From: Spiroplasma chinense
GTDB taxonomy: Bacteria > Bacillota_I > Bacilli_A > Mycoplasmatales > Mycoplasmataceae
NCBI RefSeq assembly: GCF_008086545.1
Contig: NZ_CP043026.1
Coordinates: forward strand, 310,001-374,000
Direction of reading: 5' to 3'
Length of the DNA: 64,000 nucleotides
Positions 1 through 10,072 of this stretch are shown one piece after another. The notes beneath the pieces are model-generated. The model was not told where the DNA came from, searched no databases, and saw only the letters and a program-made list of their open reading frames with translations. Within the stretch, counting starts at the first letter, position 1. Each line of letters opens with the position of its first letter. Position numbers and translations under genes: made by a program.

Positions 1-290
1 TAGAACAATTAGGGATAGTATCTGAAAATCTTGAAAATGCAGAGGTTAAAATTACTCAAGCTCATTTTGTCTTCCAATTTTGAGAACCTATCAATAAAGA
101 ATGAGTTTCTCAAACAACAGGAATTAATGATATTACTTTTGAAAGATATTCAAGTATGAAATTGCATTTCTTTGATGTACAATTTCAAATTGATATGAAC
201 ACTGAAAGTAACGGTTCATACACATTGAAAACTAGAGATGATTTAAGATTTGACATGATTTTTGATATTGCTGATGCAAACAAAAATTAA
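1..290 (+). CDS. C-terminal part of an unrecognised protein
   Basis: The frame entered at base 3 stays open to TAA at 288-290 if TGA is read as Trp (two TGA codons). This gives about 95 residues of the end of a protein whose start lies outside the window. It is rich in Phe, Asp and Asn and has no membrane segment or motif I recognise. The near alternation of polar and hydrophobic residues suggests beta structure, but this is only an impression. A terminator follows at 349-377. Function unknown. Confidence 0.6.
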
Positions 291-348
291 ATCTTAAATG
301 CAGTATATATTCTGCCTTTAGTTTATACATTAAATAAAAAATAAAAAA

Positions 349-377
349 ATGACTTGTATAGAAGCTATACAAGTCAT
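349..377. terminator. Bidirectional terminator between the partial gene and folD
   Basis: A perfect 13-bp stem (ATGACTTGTATAG with its complement) encloses a 3-nt loop. It has A-runs on the left and T-runs on the right, so it can end transcription from the partial gene on the plus strand and from folD on the minus strand. Confidence 0.9.
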
Positions 378-379
378 TT

Positions 380-1225
380 TTATTTGTTTTTTTCCAAATA
401 CAAGTTATATACGTTTTCAAGTAAACAAGCAATGGTCATTGGTCCAACACCACCAGGAACTGGAGTTATTAGTTTTACTTGGTCAATTACTTGATCAAAA
501 TCAACATCACCACAATATTTGCCATCCACAAAGTTTGCTCCAACATCAATTACTGTCATATCTTTGTTTACAAAATCCTTAGTAATTAATTTTGCAACAC
601 CAGCTGCACAAATTAATATATCTGCTTTTTTAGCTACATTTGCTAAATCTTTAGTTTTTGTGTTGCAAATAGTGACTGTTGCAGACTTATTTATTAGCAT
701 GTTAGCCAAAGGTTTTCCTACTATATTGCTTCGTCCGATAATGACAACATTTGCACCCATTAATTCAACATTTTTTCACTCTAAAAGTTTTAAAATACCA
801 AAGGGGGTTGCTGGAAAGATCTTAGAGGTGTTTAACATAACTTTTCCAAGTGTTGAAGGACTAAAACCATCAGCATCCTTATTCACATCAATTGTTTCGT
901 TAATCACTTGTGTATCAATGTGATTTGGCAAAGGGAGTTGTACTATAACTCCATCTACCTTATTATCGTTGTTTAATTTGTGTATTTCTTCTAAAAGTTC
1001 TTCTTGCGTTATATTTTGGTCTAATTTTAAGTGTTCACTTAACATACCTATTTTTTCACAAGATTTAAGCTTGTGTTTTATATATTTGTTACTTGCAAGA
1101 TTATCTCCAACTTGAACAATAACAATTTTTGGTAATCTATTATTTGTTATATTATTTATTTTTTCTTTTAAGTTTTCTAGTAATATTTTAGATAACTGTG
1201 TTCCACTAATTAATTTATTCTCCAT
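380..1225 (-). CDS. folD: Methylenetetrahydrofolate dehydrogenase/cyclohydrolase FolD
   Basis: Bifunctional cytoplasmic enzyme that oxidises 5,10-methylene-THF to 5,10-methenyl-THF and hydrolyses it to 10-formyl-THF. The 281-residue length is normal for the family. Visible family features are the KYIKHKLKSCEKIG region with the catalytic Lys, the VDGVIVQLPLP motif, the DADGFSPSTLGK segment, the GRSNIVGKPLA nucleotide-binding loop and the PVPGGVGPMT motif near the C-terminus. One in-frame TGA (Trp) lies at 773-775. It is divergent from fhs, which makes the same 10-formyl-THF pool from formate, so the pair forms a one-carbon module feeding formylmethionyl-tRNA and purines. Confidence 0.96.
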
Positions 1226-1308
1226 TTTTTAACTTTTTTCCTTTCACTAGTATTTAATATATCTATTTTTGAGATATTATTATATAGTATCTCATAAAGG
1301 TGAAAAAT

Positions 1309-2874
1309 ATGGAAAAAATAATAGAACAACTTGAAAAATTGAATATAGATAAAAAAGACTATGATTTCTTTGGTAAAAGTATTGTAAAAATAGATTACAA
1401 ACCTTACTTAAAAGAAGAAAAAAAAGGTAAATTAATTTTAATGACCTCAATTAATCCAACTCCAGCAGGTGAGGGAAAAACTACAACAGCAATTGGTTTG
1501 GTAGATGGACTAAATTATATTGGTAAAAAAGCTATTTTAGCTTTAAGAGAACCAAGTTTAGGACCTGTTTTTGGAAGAAAAGGTACTGCAACTGGTGGGG
1601 GTGAAAGTGAAGTTTTACCTGTTGATAAAATTAACTTACACTTTACAGGTGATTTTCATGCAATCACAAGTGCAAATAACTTGGTATCTGCTGCAATTGA
1701 TAATGAATTGTATTGAGCAAATAAACTAAATATTGATATTAACAAAGTTGTGTGAAAACGTTGTATGGATTTAAATGACAGAGCTTTAAGAGATGTAGAA
1801 ATTAAAGTATCTAAAAAAATAACAAGAAAAGAGCAGTTTACAATAACTGCTGCAAGTAATATGATGACAATTTTGTCACTTTCTAAAGATGAATTTGATT
1901 TAAGAGAAAGATTGGATAACAGTTTAATTGCTTTTGATCTAGAAGGAAAAGAAATATTTTTAAAACAATTAGGAGTAACTGGTTCTTTAATGGCTTTGTT
2001 AAAAGACGCCATTAAACCAAACTTTGTACTTACAAAATACGATTCACCAACTTTAGTTCATTGTGGACCTTTTGCAAATATTGCAACAGGAACAAATTCA
2101 ATAATTTCAACAAAATTAGGTTTGAGTTTAGCGGATTACACAATTGTAGAATCTGGTTTTGGAAGTGATTTAGGGTTTGAAAAGTTCATGGATGTAATTA
2201 ATGTTGAAAATAACCTAATTCCAGATTGTGTTGTAACGGTTGTAACTTTAAGAGCACTAAATTTACACAATGATTTTGAAAATAACTTTGTTCATCTAGA
2301 AAAACATTTAAAACATATAAAACTATACGGTCTAAATCTAGTTGTTGCTATAAACTATATTGAAGGTGATAAACAAAGTGATTTAGAAAAATTACAAGAT
2401 TGATTGTCAGCTAATGGTTATGAATGAGAATTAAACCAAGCATATATTCTTGGAGCAAAAGGTGCTGAAAAATTAGCTAATAAAGTTAGTGAAGTTTCAA
2501 ATAATGAGTTTGAATTTAAAAAACTTATTGTTGGAAACGAAACTATTGAAGAAAAAATACAAAAAATTGCTAAAAACATTTATTTTTTAGATAGTTATAA
2601 TATGAGCGAAATAGCAAGAGAAAAAATGGTGCGAATTCAAAAGAGTGAGTTTGCAAAACTTCCACTTTGTATGGTAAAAACACATATTTCAATTGATGGT
2701 AATGATAAAAATGATCCAAATTATCAATTAGAAATTCAAGATATTGAAGTAAATAGTGGAGCTAAGTTTATATTGGTGTATACAAATGATGTATTAAGTA
2801 TGCCAGGACTTGGAAAAGAAGCAAATTACAAAACTATAGATCTTGTTGATGGAGAAATTACAGGATTAGAATAG
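1309..2874 (+). CDS. fhs: Formate--tetrahydrofolate ligase
   Basis: ATP-dependent ligase making 10-formyl-THF from formate and THF. The P-loop [11 protein letters not shown] lies near residues 50-60, followed by the family segments [11 protein letters not shown] and TGDFHAI. At 521 residues it is slightly shorter than the roughly 555 usual in Firmicutes. Several TGA codons read as Trp. An in-frame GTG at 1300 is possible, but AAAGG at 1296-1300 is then the Shine-Dalgarno for the ATG at 1309, which I prefer. Between fhs and folD, short inverted repeats (GAGATA 1271-1276 with TATCTC 1288-1293) may mark the divergent promoter or an operator. Confidence 0.95.
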
Positions 2875-2914
2875 CATAAAAAAATATTCTTATTAAAGAA
2901 TATTTTTTTATGCT
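2873..2914. terminator. Bidirectional terminator between fhs and the DeoR regulator
   Basis: A perfect 19-bp stem (2873-2891 with 2896-2914) has an ATTA loop and overlaps the fhs stop codon. The two genes converge here, and the A/T-rich stem gives U-runs in both directions. Confidence 0.9.
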
Positions 2915-3635
2915 ATCTATTATCGAAATAAAATATTTTATTAAACTCATCTTTGTTGAATGTCTTTACTAAACTTTTTTTATCCATTTTATAATCATCA
3001 ATAAATAAGAAATGCTTTGATGCTCCTGAACAAATCCTTTTTATAAATTTACTTTCCTCTAAGGTATCAAAAAACACATCACCATCACTTGAAATTCCAA
3101 CACAACTTGTAAATACTTTATCAATATATATATCATTTAGGAAGTCAAAGTTTACATTTAAGAAACTTGACTTTTTATTTTTATCTACAGTCCCTCCAAC
3201 AACAAAAACTCTTTCAATGTTTATATTTTTTGTAGCCTTTAACCCTACCGATAATGAGTTTGTTATTAAAAATTTAACCTTCTTTTTTATACTTGAAACA
3301 AAGTGTTCACACGTTGTTCCCATACTAACAAAAATTATGTCATTACCTTCTAAGACTTCGTTTGCTTCGTTAGCCATTGAGTTTTTTTGATCCATTCTCT
3401 CCTTATTTCGATGATCCAACCCAGTGATCTCATTATCTATATATTCTTCGGAAATAACATTTATTTTCCCATAACTAAGTCTGATAATATTTTTTTCTTC
3501 CAGTTCATGTAAATCTCTTCTTAAGGTTATTTTGCTAACTCCTAATTGTTTACTCATTTTTAATATTGTATTTGTTGAAGTTATATTTTTCTCTCTTAAA
3601 ATGTCAATTATTATATTTAATCTTTTATCACTCAT
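2913..3635 (-). CDS. DeoR-family sugar-phosphate-responsive regulator
   Basis: About 240 residues. An N-terminal DeoR winged helix (residues 1-55, with SKITLRRDLHELEEKNII as recognition region) is followed by the DeoR C-terminal sensor domain, seen in FVSMGTTCEHFV, LITNSLSVGLKA and VVGGTVDKNK. Such proteins sense a phosphorylated sugar. An ATG seven codons upstream (3656) is possible, but AAGGAAA about 8 nt before 3635 favours the inner start. It is divergent from the sorbose/sorbitol operon at 3851-8337 and probably controls it. A perfect 18-bp inverted repeat lies just upstream of its start. Confidence 0.88.
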   Translation of the reverse strand: MSDKRLNIIIDILREKNITSTNTILKMSKQLGVSKITLRRDLHELEEKNIIRLSYGKINVISEEYIDNEITGLDHRNKERMDQKNSMANEANEVLEGNDIIFVSMGTTCEHFVSSIKKKVKFLITNSLSVGLKATKNINIERVFVVGGTVDKNKKSSFLNVNFDFLNDIYIDKVFTSCVGISSDGDVFFDTLEESKFIKRICSGASKHFLFIDDYKMDKKSLVKTFNKDEFNKIFYFDNR

Positions 3636-3669
3636 TTTAAATTTCCTTACTTTCATAGAATTATCATTT

Positions 3670-3709
3670 TATCACTACAATTATCATAAAAATGATAATT
3701 GTAGTGATA
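3670..3709. promoter_or_regulatory. Palindromic operator candidate upstream of the DeoR gene
   Basis: A perfect 18-bp inverted repeat, TATCACTACAATTATCAT, has a 4-nt AAAA centre. The core is TATCAT-AAAA-ATGATA, and a further TTATCATT lies just outside at 3660-3668. It sits in the divergent gap between the DeoR regulator and the SDR gene. The TATCAT half-site recurs upstream of the lac/ABC genes near 14216, 15050 and 17061. It could also be a plus-strand terminator because TTTTTTT follows it, but no gene on that strand ends nearby. Confidence 0.7.
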
Positions 3710-3850
3710 TTTTTTTGTAATTATGTTATTTTCTTCTCGATTCTTAATAATTATACTTTTATTTTTAAAAATCATGAAACTTTGCAATTTTTTTTCTTAA
3801 ACCTTTCTCAATAAAATATAAATGAAGGATAACTTCAAAGGAGGAAAAAA

Positions 3851-4642
3851 ATGAGTAATTTAAAAGAGCAAACATTTATTGTTACAGGAGGTTCTTCTGG
3901 AATAGGAAAAGCGATTGTCGAACAATTGCTTGAACTTAATGCAAATGTAGTTAATGCAGACATTAATGAATTACAAATTGAAAAGAATAATTATTTGTTT
4001 GTAAGAACAGATATTACAGATTTAGAAGAAGTAAATTCATTGGTAAAAGAAACTCTAAATAAATTCAAAAAAATTGATGGAGTTATAAATAACGCCGGTA
4101 TAAATATTCCAAGACTTTTAGTAGATGGTAAAAAACAAAATAGTGAATTTGAGCTAGATTTAGCCAATTACAATAAAATGATGGATATTAATGTAAAAGG
4201 AACATTCTTAATTAGCCAACAATGTGCTAGAGAATTTATAAAAAACAAAAAAGGTGTTATTATAAATATTTCATCAGAATGTGGTCTTGAAGGTTCAGAA
4301 GGTCAAGGTTGTTATGCCGCCACTAAAGCAGCAATCTATAGTTTTACAAGAACTTGAGCTAAAGAGTTAGGTAAATACAATATCAGAGTTGTTGGAGTAG
4401 CACCTGGTATTTTAGAAGAAACTGGATTAAGAACATTATCTTATGAAACAGCACTCGCTTATACACGTGGAAAAAGTATTGAAGAACTTAGAAGTGGATA
4501 TTCAAATGTTTCTACTATCCCGTTAGCAAGAAGTGGAAAACTAAAAGAAGTTGCAGATCTTGTGAGCTATTTAGCTTCAGATAATGCAAGTTATATAACT
4601 GGAACAACTATTAATATAGCTGGTGGAAAGACTAGAGGATAA
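3851..4642 (+). CDS. Sorbitol-6-phosphate 2-dehydrogenase, GutF/SorD type (SDR family)
   Basis: A 263-residue classical short-chain dehydrogenase. The TGGSSGIGK cofactor loop lies at residues 12-20, NNAG near 82, and the catalytic Tyr/Lys in YAATKAAIYSFTR. The stretch with EETGLRTLSYETALAYTRG and STIPLARSGKL is typical of the lactobacillar sorbitol-6-phosphate dehydrogenase GutF. The predicted reaction is D-sorbitol-6-phosphate to fructose-6-phosphate with NAD. GGAGG precedes the ATG. It is the first gene of an operon with a SorE-like reductase and a PTS permease. A second, unrelated-looking sorbitol-6-phosphate dehydrogenase (SrlD type) lies at 10073. Confidence 0.85.
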
Positions 4643-4645
4643 ATT

Positions 4646-5881
4646 ATGAAATCAAAATTAGTAAGATTATATGGAAAAAATGATTTAAGAATCGATGAGA
4701 TTGAGCTGCCTAAAATTAAAGAAAATGAAATATTGGCATCTGTAATTACAGATAGTATATGTATGTCTTCATATAAATTGGCAGCTCAGGGAGAAAATCA
4801 TAAAAAAACTCCTGAAAATTTAAAAGAAAACCCCATCGTAGTAGGACACGAATTTTGTGGGGAAATTATCGAAGTTGGAGAAAAGTGAAAGAACAAATTT
4901 AAAGCAGGACAAAAATATGTAGTGCAAGCAAATTTACAATTAGAAAACGAACCTTGATGCCCTGGTTATTCTTATCCTTATACAGGAGGAGGGGCTACAC
5001 ATATAATTATTGACAAAGATGTAATGGAACAAGATTGTTTAATCCCTTACAATGGAGACACATACTTTGAAGGATCTCTTGTTGAGCCTCTTTCTTGTAT
5101 AATTGGTGCTTTTAAAGCGAATTATCATTTAATTCATGGAACTTACAATCATAAAATGGGTATTAAAGAAAAAGGAAACCTATTAATATTGGGTGGTACT
5201 GGACCAATGGGCTTAATAGCAATAGACTATGCTCTACACGGGCCTATAAAACCAAGTAAAATTGTAGTAACTGATTTAGAACAAAGTAAACTAGATAGAG
5301 CTAAACAACTTTATTTGCCAACTTCAGAAACTGAAATTGAATTTATTAATGTTAACAATGAAGTGAATTCAATAGAGAAAATTAAGAAACTTTCTTCAAA
5401 TGGTTATGATGACATTTTTGTTATGGTGCCATCTAAAAATGTTGTAGAGACTGCTTCAAAATTATGTGCTCCAGATGGTTGCATAAACTTCTTTGCTGGA
5501 CCACAAGATAAAGAATTTACAGCTGAGTTAAACTTCTACGATGTTCATTATAACTTTACACACGTAGTTGGGACTAGCGGAGGTAATACAGAAGATGTTC
5601 GTGATGGTGTAAAATTAATTGAAGAGAAAAAAGTTGATTTAAGTAAAGTTGTTACCCATATATTGGGGCTAGATAGTTTAGCTGAAACAACAATGAATCA
5701 GCCGGCAATTGGTGGGGGTAAGAAACTTGTTTATACTACAAAAAAAATGAAATTAACTAGTTTGAACACTTTGGTTGATGACAATGATAATGAATTGAAA
5801 AAAATATTAGATAAAAATAATGGTCTTTGATGCAAGGAAGCTGAAGACTTTGTGTTGAGTAAGTGAGAAAATATAATTTAA
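4646..5881 (+). CDS. sorE: L-sorbose-1-phosphate reductase-like alcohol dehydrogenase (SorE type)
   Basis: A 411-residue medium-chain alcohol dehydrogenase-like protein. The N-terminal domain contains VVGHEFCGEIIEVGEKW, and the nucleotide fold has LLILGGTGPMGLIAIDYA. Length and the segment IPYNGDTYFEGSLVEPLSCIIG resemble SorE, which reduces L-sorbose-1-phosphate to D-glucitol-6-phosphate, the substrate of the preceding SDR. It starts 4 nt after that gene, with AGAGGAT as ribosome site. Several TGA Trp codons occur. The substrate is inferred from family resemblance and neighbour; another polyol phosphate is possible. Confidence 0.7.
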
Positions 5882-5898
5882 TTTGGAGGAAAAAAAGA

Positions 5899-8337
5899 AT
5901 GAGTAAAAAAATTGATATTTTGTCTCCATGCGATGGAGAAATTATAAAGACATCTCATAAAAATACTATAAATATTTTATGTAAATCAAATAAAATTTAT
6001 AATTTTTTAGGAGAGTGTGAAATTAAAAATATTGACCGAGCAAATCTTAAGATTGAGTTCTTGGTTTTAAATAAATATTCAATATTTCTTAAGATAAAAG
6101 GTGAAAATCTTGATATTAACTGAAGTGATATTGAAGGAAAAATAAAGGAAAAAAGTGAACTATTCTCAAAAAATTCTAATGAAGATGTTTTATTGGAAAT
6201 ATATTCAAAAAATGATAGATTAGTTTTTGATGAAATTGATGAAAGAAAAGTGCTCGTTGGAGATTTATTATCAAAGGTATCTATAAACGAAGAATTTAAT
6301 ATAGATGAACTTATGAGTTATAGTTCTAAATGGGATAATGTTGCAAAAAGTATCTATGAATTTGTCGGATCAAATACTAATTACTCTAAATTTTATAACT
6401 GTGTTACAAGGTTTAGAGTTGTTGTAAAGGATAAAAATTTAGTTAAGCAAGAAGAAATTAAAAAAATTAAAGAAGTTAAAGGATTAAAATGAAATGGTGA
6501 TGAATTGCAAATCATTATTGGTGGAGACGTCTACAAACTTGCAGATGCTTTTGATAAATTTGTAGGAGAAAAGAAAGTAATTAAAAATACAACAAATGTT
6601 AAAAGAACATTTAAAGATAGATTATTAGCTTCAGTAACTGGTGTAATAATCCCGGCGTTACCAGTAATTATGGCAGCTGGAATATTGAAAGCAATACAAG
6701 CTATTTTAGTGCAAACAGGATTAATAGCTGAAGTTGTTTTCGATGCTTCTCACCCAAGTATAGTCTCATATGACTTGTTAACTTGCTTGGTTTATATTAT
6801 CGCAGAAGCGGGATTGTCATTTATGGGTATATACTTTTGTTACAACACTGTTAAATACCTAGGTGGAAATGAAATTATGGGTATTTTTATAGGTTTAGCT
6901 TTGGTTTGTCCTTTCTTTTATAGTGAAGGTTCATGACTTAGTTTTAAACTATTTACATTAGGAAATGTAGATGTTGCAGTAAAAGGTTATCCTTCATCTA
7001 TTATTCCTCAAATATTTGCAGGATTAATATACTTTTATGTAGATAGATCAATTAGAAAATGAATTCCATCATCTATTGATATTGTTTTAAGACCGGCTAT
7101 AACATTCTTAATTACAATGATTTTATCATTTATGGTTGTTGGTCCAGTTATGGGTATTGTGGAATCTGGTATTAATTATGTGTTATCATTTATCAACAAA
7201 GTACCATTTGGTATTGGGGTGGGAATATTTACTTTGTTATGACAACCTATAGTATTAACTGGTATGCATTATCCTTTAATACTACCAATTATGTTAGATC
7301 AAGCACAAAACGACACTACAACAACTATTCTTGTAGGTACAACAATTGGTGTTTTAGGACAAGCAGGTGCTGCGTTAGCGGTTGTTGTTAGAACTAAAAG
7401 TGCACAAACTAAATCAATAGGAATTGGTTCATTGCCAGCAGCATTCTTTGGTGTAACCGAACCAGCTATTTATGGAGTTACTTTACCTAAATTTTGACCA
7501 TTTGTTTATGGGTGTGTTGGAGCCGGTATTGCAGGATTTATATCTGGATTATTAAATGTAGTTTCATATTCTGGTGCCACACCTAGTATGGGACTTATAT
7601 TTGTTGTAGGTTTCATAAGAGGAGGAACTAGAAACATATTATTTGGAATAATGGTGTTATTGTTAGCTGCTATATTTAGTTTTGTTCTAGTTTTTATCAC
7701 ATATAGAGATAGAACCCCTGAAACAAAACAAATAAAACAAACAAGTAAGGTTTTAGCAAATATTTACAAATTAAAAATGGGTTCAAAAATTTCAGAATCA
7801 ACTTATAACAATGATATGGTAAAAATTAATAAATTTGTAAATAAGGAGAGAGATGCTTTAATTCAACAAGTGGATCAAAATCTTTCAAAAGTAGAAAAAT
7901 TCACAGTTGCAATTGAGAATATAAAAAATAAAGAGTTACTTAAAAAAGAAGAATTAATTATGAAAATGAAATACTGAAGTAAAAAAAATAATACAAAAAG
8001 ATTAGAGTATTTAAAAGAGAAATTTGACTTAATAAATAATGATGAAAAATTAAAATTAATGGATGAAAAAAAATCAGCTTATATATTAAATAACGAAAAA
8101 CCACTAATGGAACTTAAAGTTTTACAAGAAAGTTTCTTAAAAGAAACAAATGAATTTTTAAGAAGAGTATCTAATGATATAGATGTTCCAGAAATATTAA
8201 ACTTAGAATTTAATTATTTCAATGCTATTCATTCAGTTGACATATCTTATGGAATAACAGAAAAAAATAATGATTTCTTTATAAGACAAGATTTTAAAAA
8301 GCTAAAAACAAACAATAAACTTATTATTAATGTTTAA
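5899..8337 (+). CDS. PTS permease, glucose superfamily, order (degenerate EIIA)-EIIB-EIIC plus coiled-coil tail
   Basis: An 812-residue membrane permease of the sugar phosphotransferase system. Residues 1-120 resemble an EIIA-Glc fold (ILSPCDGEIIK at the start), but the segment aligning with the active-site VHxGIDT reads FLKIKGENLD, so the phosphorylated His is replaced by Lys and the second His is also absent. EIIB (about 150-210) keeps its phospho-Cys, Cys168, in YNCVTRFRV. EIIC spans about 230-600 with SLPAAFFGVTEPAIYGVTLPK. From about 605 to the end runs a Lys/Glu-rich helix, probably a cytoplasmic coiled coil. The start follows TTGGAGG. It is the last gene of the sorbose/sorbitol operon, so the cargo is likely sorbose or sorbitol, though this superfamily is unusual for those sugars. 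Confidence 0.85.
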
Positions 8338-8356
8338 AGAATAAAATAAGTTATGT

Positions 8357-8400
8357 AAAAACACCTATATAGGGCCAAATATTGCTCTAAAGGTGTTTTT
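8357..8400 (+). terminator. Terminator of the sorbose/sorbitol operon
   Basis: Stem AAAAACACCT (8357-8366) with AGGTGTTTTT (8391-8400), and an inner stem TAGGGC/GCTCTA, followed by further Ts. It ends the operon 20 nt after the PTS stop codon. Confidence 0.85.
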
Positions 8401-8401
8401 T

Positions 8402-8466
8402 TGTAAATATTTACAAAACTATGTAAATATTTACAAAAAAGTGTAAATATTTACATTTTTTATAAT
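8402..8466 (+). promoter_or_regulatory. Triple palindromic operator and -10 box of the mannitol operon
   Basis: The perfect 14-bp palindrome TGTAAATATTTACA occurs three times, at 8402-8415, 8422-8435 and 8442-8455, exactly 20 bp apart. A TATAAT -10 box follows at 8461-8466, so the third copy lies between the -35 and -10 regions and binding there should block polymerase. The 20-bp pitch puts all sites on about the same face of the helix, which suggests cooperative repressor binding. The RpiR-type regulator at the end of the operon is the nearest candidate ligand. Confidence 0.88.
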
Positions 8467-8491
8467 ATAATTTCTATGAAAGGAGATTGAA

Positions 8492-10045
8492 ATGGAAAAA
8501 ATTATAAAAAGTGATGAAGCGATAATTGGCGAAGTGAAAAAATCTAAAAAGGCTAAAAATTTTAAGCTTAAGATTCAAAAAATGGGTTCTTTTATGGCTG
8601 GTATGATAATGCCCTCAATAGGGGTGTTGTTGGCTTGAGGTCTTTGAACATCTATGTTCTTATATGACTACGATAACAATAAAAATTTAGGATGATTTAA
8701 TGCACCAATGTTGGGGCGTCTAGTAGATCCTGGTATTAAATGATTATTACCTATACTTATTGCCTTTAATGGTGGCCGTTTGGTTTATGGAATGAGAGGA
8801 GGTATGTTTGCTACATTTGCGATGGTAGGAACCATTGTGGGTACAGATTGAATTTATGCAACTTACATAGAACAAAGTTCTCCAAATCAATTTATTGGAG
8901 CAATGGTTGTAGGTCCTCTATCTGCACTATTCCTAAAAGGAATAGAATCATTATATTTACAAAAAATAAATAAAAGTTATGAAATGCTTGTAAAAAATTT
9001 TGGTCTTGGACTGTTTGGAATAGTGTTTGCCTTAATTGTATTCTTTGGATGAGGATGAATTTTATGAGGTATAACTTGAGTAATGATTCAATTAATTCAA
9101 TTATTTGGGGATAACAAATGGGTAGCCCCTTTGATGGGTATAATTACAGAACCTATTAAAGTGAGTTTTTTAAATAACGCTTTAAATCATGGGGTTTTAG
9201 GACCTATTGGAGTTAATGATGTTGAATTGCAAAAAGCTCTTGGTAAAGCAAATCCAAGAAGTATATTCTTCCTGTTCGATCCAAATCCAGGGCCTGGATT
9301 AGGGTTGCTGCTTGCATATATAATATTTACAAAAGGTGAAAATAGATATAATGCTGCAGGTTCTTCGGTAATACATACCATCGGTGGTATTCATGAGGTT
9401 TACTTTGTATTTATCTTAGCAAAACCAAAAATGGTATTAGCTACAATAACAGGAGTTGTATCTGCCCAATTTATAACAGCCTATTTAGGTGGTGGAACAA
9501 TATTTACACCATCTCCGGGTTCTATTATTTCTTTAATAGCACTGTCTCCAGGAGTGCACGCTATACTAATTAATTTATTGTCTGTTTTAGTTGGAACTGG
9601 TGCATCATTTGGTATTGCAACATTATTGCTATTAACAGACAAAAAAAGAAATGAAGTTAATGAAGGAGAAACATTTAAAATTACAGATGAAGGAATTTCA
9701 TTTGGTTCAACTTCAACAACAGATTCTAGCTCAGCCAAAACATTTGATTGAAATAATGTTAAATCAATTGTAGTGGCTTGTGAAGCGGGAATGGGTTCAA
9801 GTGCAATGGCGTCAGGAATAATACAAAAGTTTGTTAAACAAAATAAATTAGATATTAATGTAACAAACATAGCGGTCCAAAATTTGGATAGTTCTTATGA
9901 TGTTATTGTTACAATGAGAAATTTTGAAGATTTTGCAAAACAAAAATCACCTAATTCATTTGTATATCCGGTTGACAAATTCATTGGACAAAAAGTCTAT
10001 GATCCTCTTTTTGAAAAACTTTTAAGTTTTAAAAAAGTGGCATAA
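8492..10045 (+). CDS. mtlA: Mannitol-specific PTS EIICB
   Basis: A 517-residue permease. An EIIC domain of several membrane segments (about 30-390) contains the mannitol-family signatures GIITEPIKVSFLNNALNHGV and DPNPGPGLGLL. A Ser/Thr-rich linker (about 395-420) leads to EIIB with the phospho-Cys in VVACEAGMGSSAMASG (Cys430). It imports mannitol as mannitol-1-phosphate. EIIA is a separate protein, MtlF, two genes on. Many TGA Trp codons occur in the membrane domain. GGAGAT precedes the ATG. It may also import sorbitol, given the srlD gene next to it. Confidence 0.95.
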
Positions 10046-10072
10046 AAATTAATTAGAAATGAGAATTTAAAT

